From positions 1 to 44,520 of the forward strand of contig NZ_JAVBXR010000021.1 of assembly GCF_030824455.1 (NCBI RefSeq): a stretch of 44,520 nucleotides of DNA. Direction: 5' to 3'. Shown here one piece after another: positions 42,217 to 44,520 of this stretch. This DNA comes from Desulfobulbus sp. (lineage in GTDB: Bacteria > Desulfobacterota > Desulfobulbia > Desulfobulbales > Desulfobulbaceae). The stretch's first letter is position 1, and every line of letters begins with the position of its first letter. The position numbers and the translations under genes were made by a program. The notes beneath the pieces are model-generated. The model ran no database searches, had not been told where the DNA came from, and saw nothing but the letters and a program-made list of their open reading frames with translations.

Positions 42217-44247
42217 TCAGCCGTCAGGATTTGTTGCCCAATTCTCCTCGTATATTCTAAAACATCCTTTACCGCTTTTTTTTGCCTGATACATCGCCAA
42301 ATCCGCCTTTCGGAGCAGTTGCTCACGATTGTCCTTGAACGGTATGCTCAAAGAAATACCCATACTGCCACCCACCAAAATTGTGTGTCCATCGATTTCA
42401 ATGGGTTCATGGAGTAAATGAAGCAGGCGTTTGGCCACAGGGATAACCTGCTCGAGGGAGGACAGCCCTTCGATCATTAGGGTAAATTCGTCACCACCCA
42501 AACGTGCGGCAGTATCGCCTTGGCGCATGCAAGATCGCATTCTATCAGCAACAGTACAAAGCACTTTGTCCCCATACTCGTGCCCCAGGGTGTCATTGAC
42601 CTGCTTGAAATTATCCAAATCAAAAAAAATGACCGCTACACATAGGTCCGCTCTGTCGGCCTGCGCCAGGGCAATGCGCAGCCGTTCCATGAAATGGGCA
42701 CGGTTAGGAAGGCTAGTTAGGGGGTCATGGAAGGCTAACCTATTGAGTTCCAGTTCATAGAGATTACGCTCCGTCACGTCATGGAAGGTGGCTACGATTC
42801 CCATAATTTCAGGGTCGTGGGAAAGATTGACCAAAGTGACTTCGAAAAAACGCCACTGCTGTTCCTTATCGAGGATGCGAACCCCCCCCTTTATTTCGTT
42901 TTTTTCATCCTGAGAAATAACCTGCTGGAGCAGTTCGTTCAGATTGGTGCGATCATCATTGGGTAGGTAATCAAGAATATTCTGTCCATATAGAGTGATC
43001 ACGGAGTATTTCCACAACAGTTCCGCCGCTGGGCTGATATAGTGGATGATCCCGTCTGGGGTAAGAATAGTGATGATATCAGAGACACTGCGAATAATAG
43101 CCCGAAAACGGTTATCGCTGGCCCGCAACGCCTGCTCCGCTTTGATGCGTTCTGTCAATTCTCTCTGGCCAGTCTGAAATAAATGGGCATTTTCCAGGGC
43201 TGCTGCCACATAATTGGTATACAGCATGCCCATCTGTGAGGTAATGGCGTTAAAGGCTAACGAATGGAACCGAAAGGCAAAGAGTATCCCTACCAGGCAA
43301 TTATTCTGGTGAATGGGAAAAGCCAGCATGGTTTGGATAGGGGTTGGGGGCAATATATCCGTGTCGACCAGTTGCAGCAGTTCCGCGACAGCGTCGGTGC
43401 TGTAGGGGAGATCGATAGTAAATTGCGGATGTTTTACAAGCTGCGAGGCGAGGCGGCAGACCGTTTGCGAGCCATTCATAGGTAAGCCATGCAGCGCCGC
43501 ACAGTAAAACTCACCACGGCTATTACGTAAGGCAACGGCGCCACTCTTAGCCCGAGTGATATTTTGAATGAGTCGAGCAGCCTGTGAAGTGATCATGTGG
43601 GGGTCAAGATGGCGGCCGATCACATTCCCACTTTGAATAATTTCCTCCAATTGCACTTTACGTTGGTCATCTTCAAGGGTCAGGCCGATGCGATAGGCCA
43701 TGGTGGCCAGCAAATCGATCTCTGAATCAGCAAATCGTTCACCTTGACAGCGGGCAACGACCAGCACACCCCGGATCGAGTTTTCCCCGAAGACCGGTAA
43801 GCCTACCACGACTTGGGCTTCCAGTTCACGAAAACGGGGGTCAAGGATTTCGTCCTCGGCCACATTGTCGATTATCCGTAATTTTCTTTCTCGCATCATC
43901 TGGTGGAGATAGTGGTCAGGTGCGAAAGAAAAAGGTTGCAGCGTCATCGACTCAGGCAACCCTACGGAAGCAAGCGGAAGAAATCCCCCCGTACCTATAG
44001 GATCGAGTAGGACGATGATGTCGGCGATAAACAATTCCGAAAGCGTCGATAGGGCTCTGTCGAGGAGTTGGTCAAGTGTTCCAGGTTCGCTAAGGATAGC
44101 GAGCAGGCGGGTCAATCGGGTGGTGTCACGCACAGCTGCACGCGCCGCCTGTAAGGCAGCATCCCGTGCTGTCTGCAGTTGCACAAGGGCACTATCAGGA
44201 AAGCCAGAAGATGAGCCCTGGGAGGTGGCAAGTTGTCCATGTGCCAT
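42217..44247 (-). CDS. Diguanylate cyclase with GAF and PAS sensor domains
   Basis: Makes cyclic di-GMP from GTP. The 676 residues appear to contain two GAF-type domains (about 45-200 and 215-370), a PAS domain (about 385-510) and a GGDEF domain with the intact RLGGDEF motif. The product-inhibition I-site RxxD (RQGD) lies five residues before GGDEF. No EAL domain follows. ATG 44247 is chosen because upstream codons in this frame are the out-of-frame copy of the FIST gene end; the frame is open to 44394. The FIST stop codon is 7 bases before the ATG, so the cyclase was probably co-transcribed with that sensor gene. Base composition is more AT-rich than in most of the window. Confidence 0.9.
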   Translation of the reverse strand: MAHGQLATSQGSSSGFPDSALVQLQTARDAALQAARAAVRDTTRLTRLLAILSEPGTLDQLLDRALSTLSELFIADIIVLLDPIGTGGFLPLASVGLPESMTLQPFSFAPDHYLHQMMRERKLRIIDNVAEDEILDPRFRELEAQVVVGLPVFGENSIRGVLVVARCQGERFADSEIDLLATMAYRIGLTLEDDQRKVQLEEIIQSGNVIGRHLDPHMITSQAARLIQNITRAKSGAVALRNSRGEFYCAALHGLPMNGSQTVCRLASQLVKHPQFTIDLPYSTDAVAELLQLVDTDILPPTPIQTMLAFPIHQNNCLVGILFAFRFHSLAFNAITSQMGMLYTNYVAAALENAHLFQTGQRELTERIKAEQALRASDNRFRAIIRSVSDIITILTPDGIIHYISPAAELLWKYSVITLYGQNILDYLPNDDRTNLNELLQQVISQDEKNEIKGGVRILDKEQQWRFFEVTLVNLSHDPEIMGIVATFHDVTERNLYELELNRLAFHDPLTSLPNRAHFMERLRIALAQADRADLCVAVIFFDLDNFKQVNDTLGHEYGDKVLCTVADRMRSCMRQGDTAARLGGDEFTLMIEGLSSLEQVIPVAKRLLHLLHEPIEIDGHTILVGGSMGISLSIPFKDNREQLLRKADLAMYQAKKSGKGCFRIYEENWATNPDG

Positions 44248-44254
44248 GTAGTAG

Positions 44255-44425
44255 TTAAAGGGCCATGGCAGTGATGGTGGCGTTGTGGGTGCCAAGAACC
44301 CCGGCTGTTCGTGCAAATTCACCACAGCAATAAAAGCCAAAGGTGGGAATGTTAGCTGCGTCTTCCTGGAGCCGTTGCACTTCTTCACAGACACGGGCGC
44401 CCAAAATGCCCGTTAAAGGGAATTG
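44255..44425 (-). pseudogene. C-terminal fragment of a FIST-domain sensor gene
   Basis: A minus-strand frame of 56 codons ends at TAA 44257-44255 and encodes a typical FIST C-terminal end: ILGARVCEEVQRLQ, then PTFGFYCCGEFARTAG and THNATITAMAL. FIST domains are signal-input modules often paired with cyclic-di-GMP enzymes. The similarity stops within about ten codons upstream, just after an in-frame TGA (44428-44426), where different coding sequence begins. The remaining FIST gene is therefore missing at this point, apparently through an insertion. Confidence 0.65.
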
Positions 44426-44520
44426 TCAAGCCGTAACCTGAAAAGCCTTTGAATAATCGAAGGTTTTCTGATGCACGATGAGTGTGTGCATAATGCTCAA
44501 CAATTTTTTGGCCATTATGA
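44426..44520 (-). mobile_element. Possible transposase C-terminus at the right edge
   Basis: Minus-strand frame entering from beyond the window and ending at TGA 44428-44426; the last residues are MAKKLLSIMHTLIVHQKTFD followed by YSKAFQVTA. A short basic-hydrophobic helix and a final F-D-Y turn are reminiscent of IS110-type transposase tails, and the position fits an insertion that cut the FIST gene. Only about 30 codons are visible, so both family and identity are uncertain. Confidence 0.35.

Noticed and set aside
44258..44394. N-terminal extension of the diguanylate cyclase
   Set aside because: The same DNA in another frame encodes the conserved FIST C-terminal end, which explains the open frame; the cyclase is better started at 44247.

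Overview
The window reads as chromosomal DNA of an anaerobic, cytochrome-rich member of the former Deltaproteobacteria, most likely a Desulfobulbales-type sulfate or sulfur metaboliser. The basis is the nrfH-nrfA arrangement, a class III multihaem cytochrome, System II (ResB/CcsA) cytochrome c maturation, a GlcD/GlcF-type lactate oxidation module with a LarA-like racemase, many large hybrid histidine kinases and a mostly high G+C content. The organism is inferred; no rRNA or other taxonomic marker is present. No tRNA, rRNA or CRISPR array was seen.

Layout. 1-3.3 kb: tatB (cut by the left edge) and a YgbA-type gene on the minus strand, divergent from nrfHA (ammonia-forming nitrite reductase). 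3.4-11.6 kb, plus strand: housekeeping genes purA, rpoZ, dnaJ, moaC, a dksA-type gene, a galT-like gene, a lone receiver domain, a FolE2-family protein that has lost its active-site motifs, and glyS. A bidirectional terminator separates glyS from the next block. 11.7-22.5 kb, minus strand: a tetrahaem cytochrome, ccsA, resB, larA-like, glcF, glcD, an MscS-type channel, pdxH and a sirtuin. 22.7-24.3 kb, plus strand: a small Tyr/Gly-rich putative lipoprotein and an acyltransferase-3. 24.3-39.4 kb, minus strand: accessory genes (LysE exporter, tandem-PPK2 kinase, small monooxygenase, flavodoxins, outer-membrane barrel, CsoSCA-like carbonic anhydrase, exported protein, nitroreductase, BvgS-like hybrid kinase, AMACR-like CoA-transferase family member, tex, EFR1 flavodoxin-ferredoxin, FUN14, YajD-type HNH). 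39.6-44.5 kb is visibly poorer in G+C and holds a second hybrid kinase, a gene-free stretch resembling a mobile-element relic, a GAF/PAS/GGDEF cyclase, and at the right edge the C-terminal stump of a FIST-domain gene abutting what looks like a transposase tail.

How the genes work together. NrfH passes electrons from menaquinol to NrfA. The covalently bound haems of NrfHA and the c3-type cytochrome need ResB/CcsA, encoded close by. YgbA, divergent from nrfHA, belongs to a family under nitric-oxide control, so this end looks like a nitrite/NO handling locus. LarA-like, GlcF and GlcD overlap or nearly overlap and can be read as a unit that interconverts lactate (or another 2-hydroxyacid) enantiomers and oxidises one of them. 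The signalling genes at the right end sit in accessory DNA.

No large, clearly new multi-gene system is evident. The best leads are the FolE2-like protein without catalytic motifs, the CsoSCA-like carbonic anhydrase without a carboxysome, the interrupted FIST/diguanylate-cyclase pair, and a structured intergenic element between tex and the EFR1 gene whose stem competes with an intrinsic terminator.
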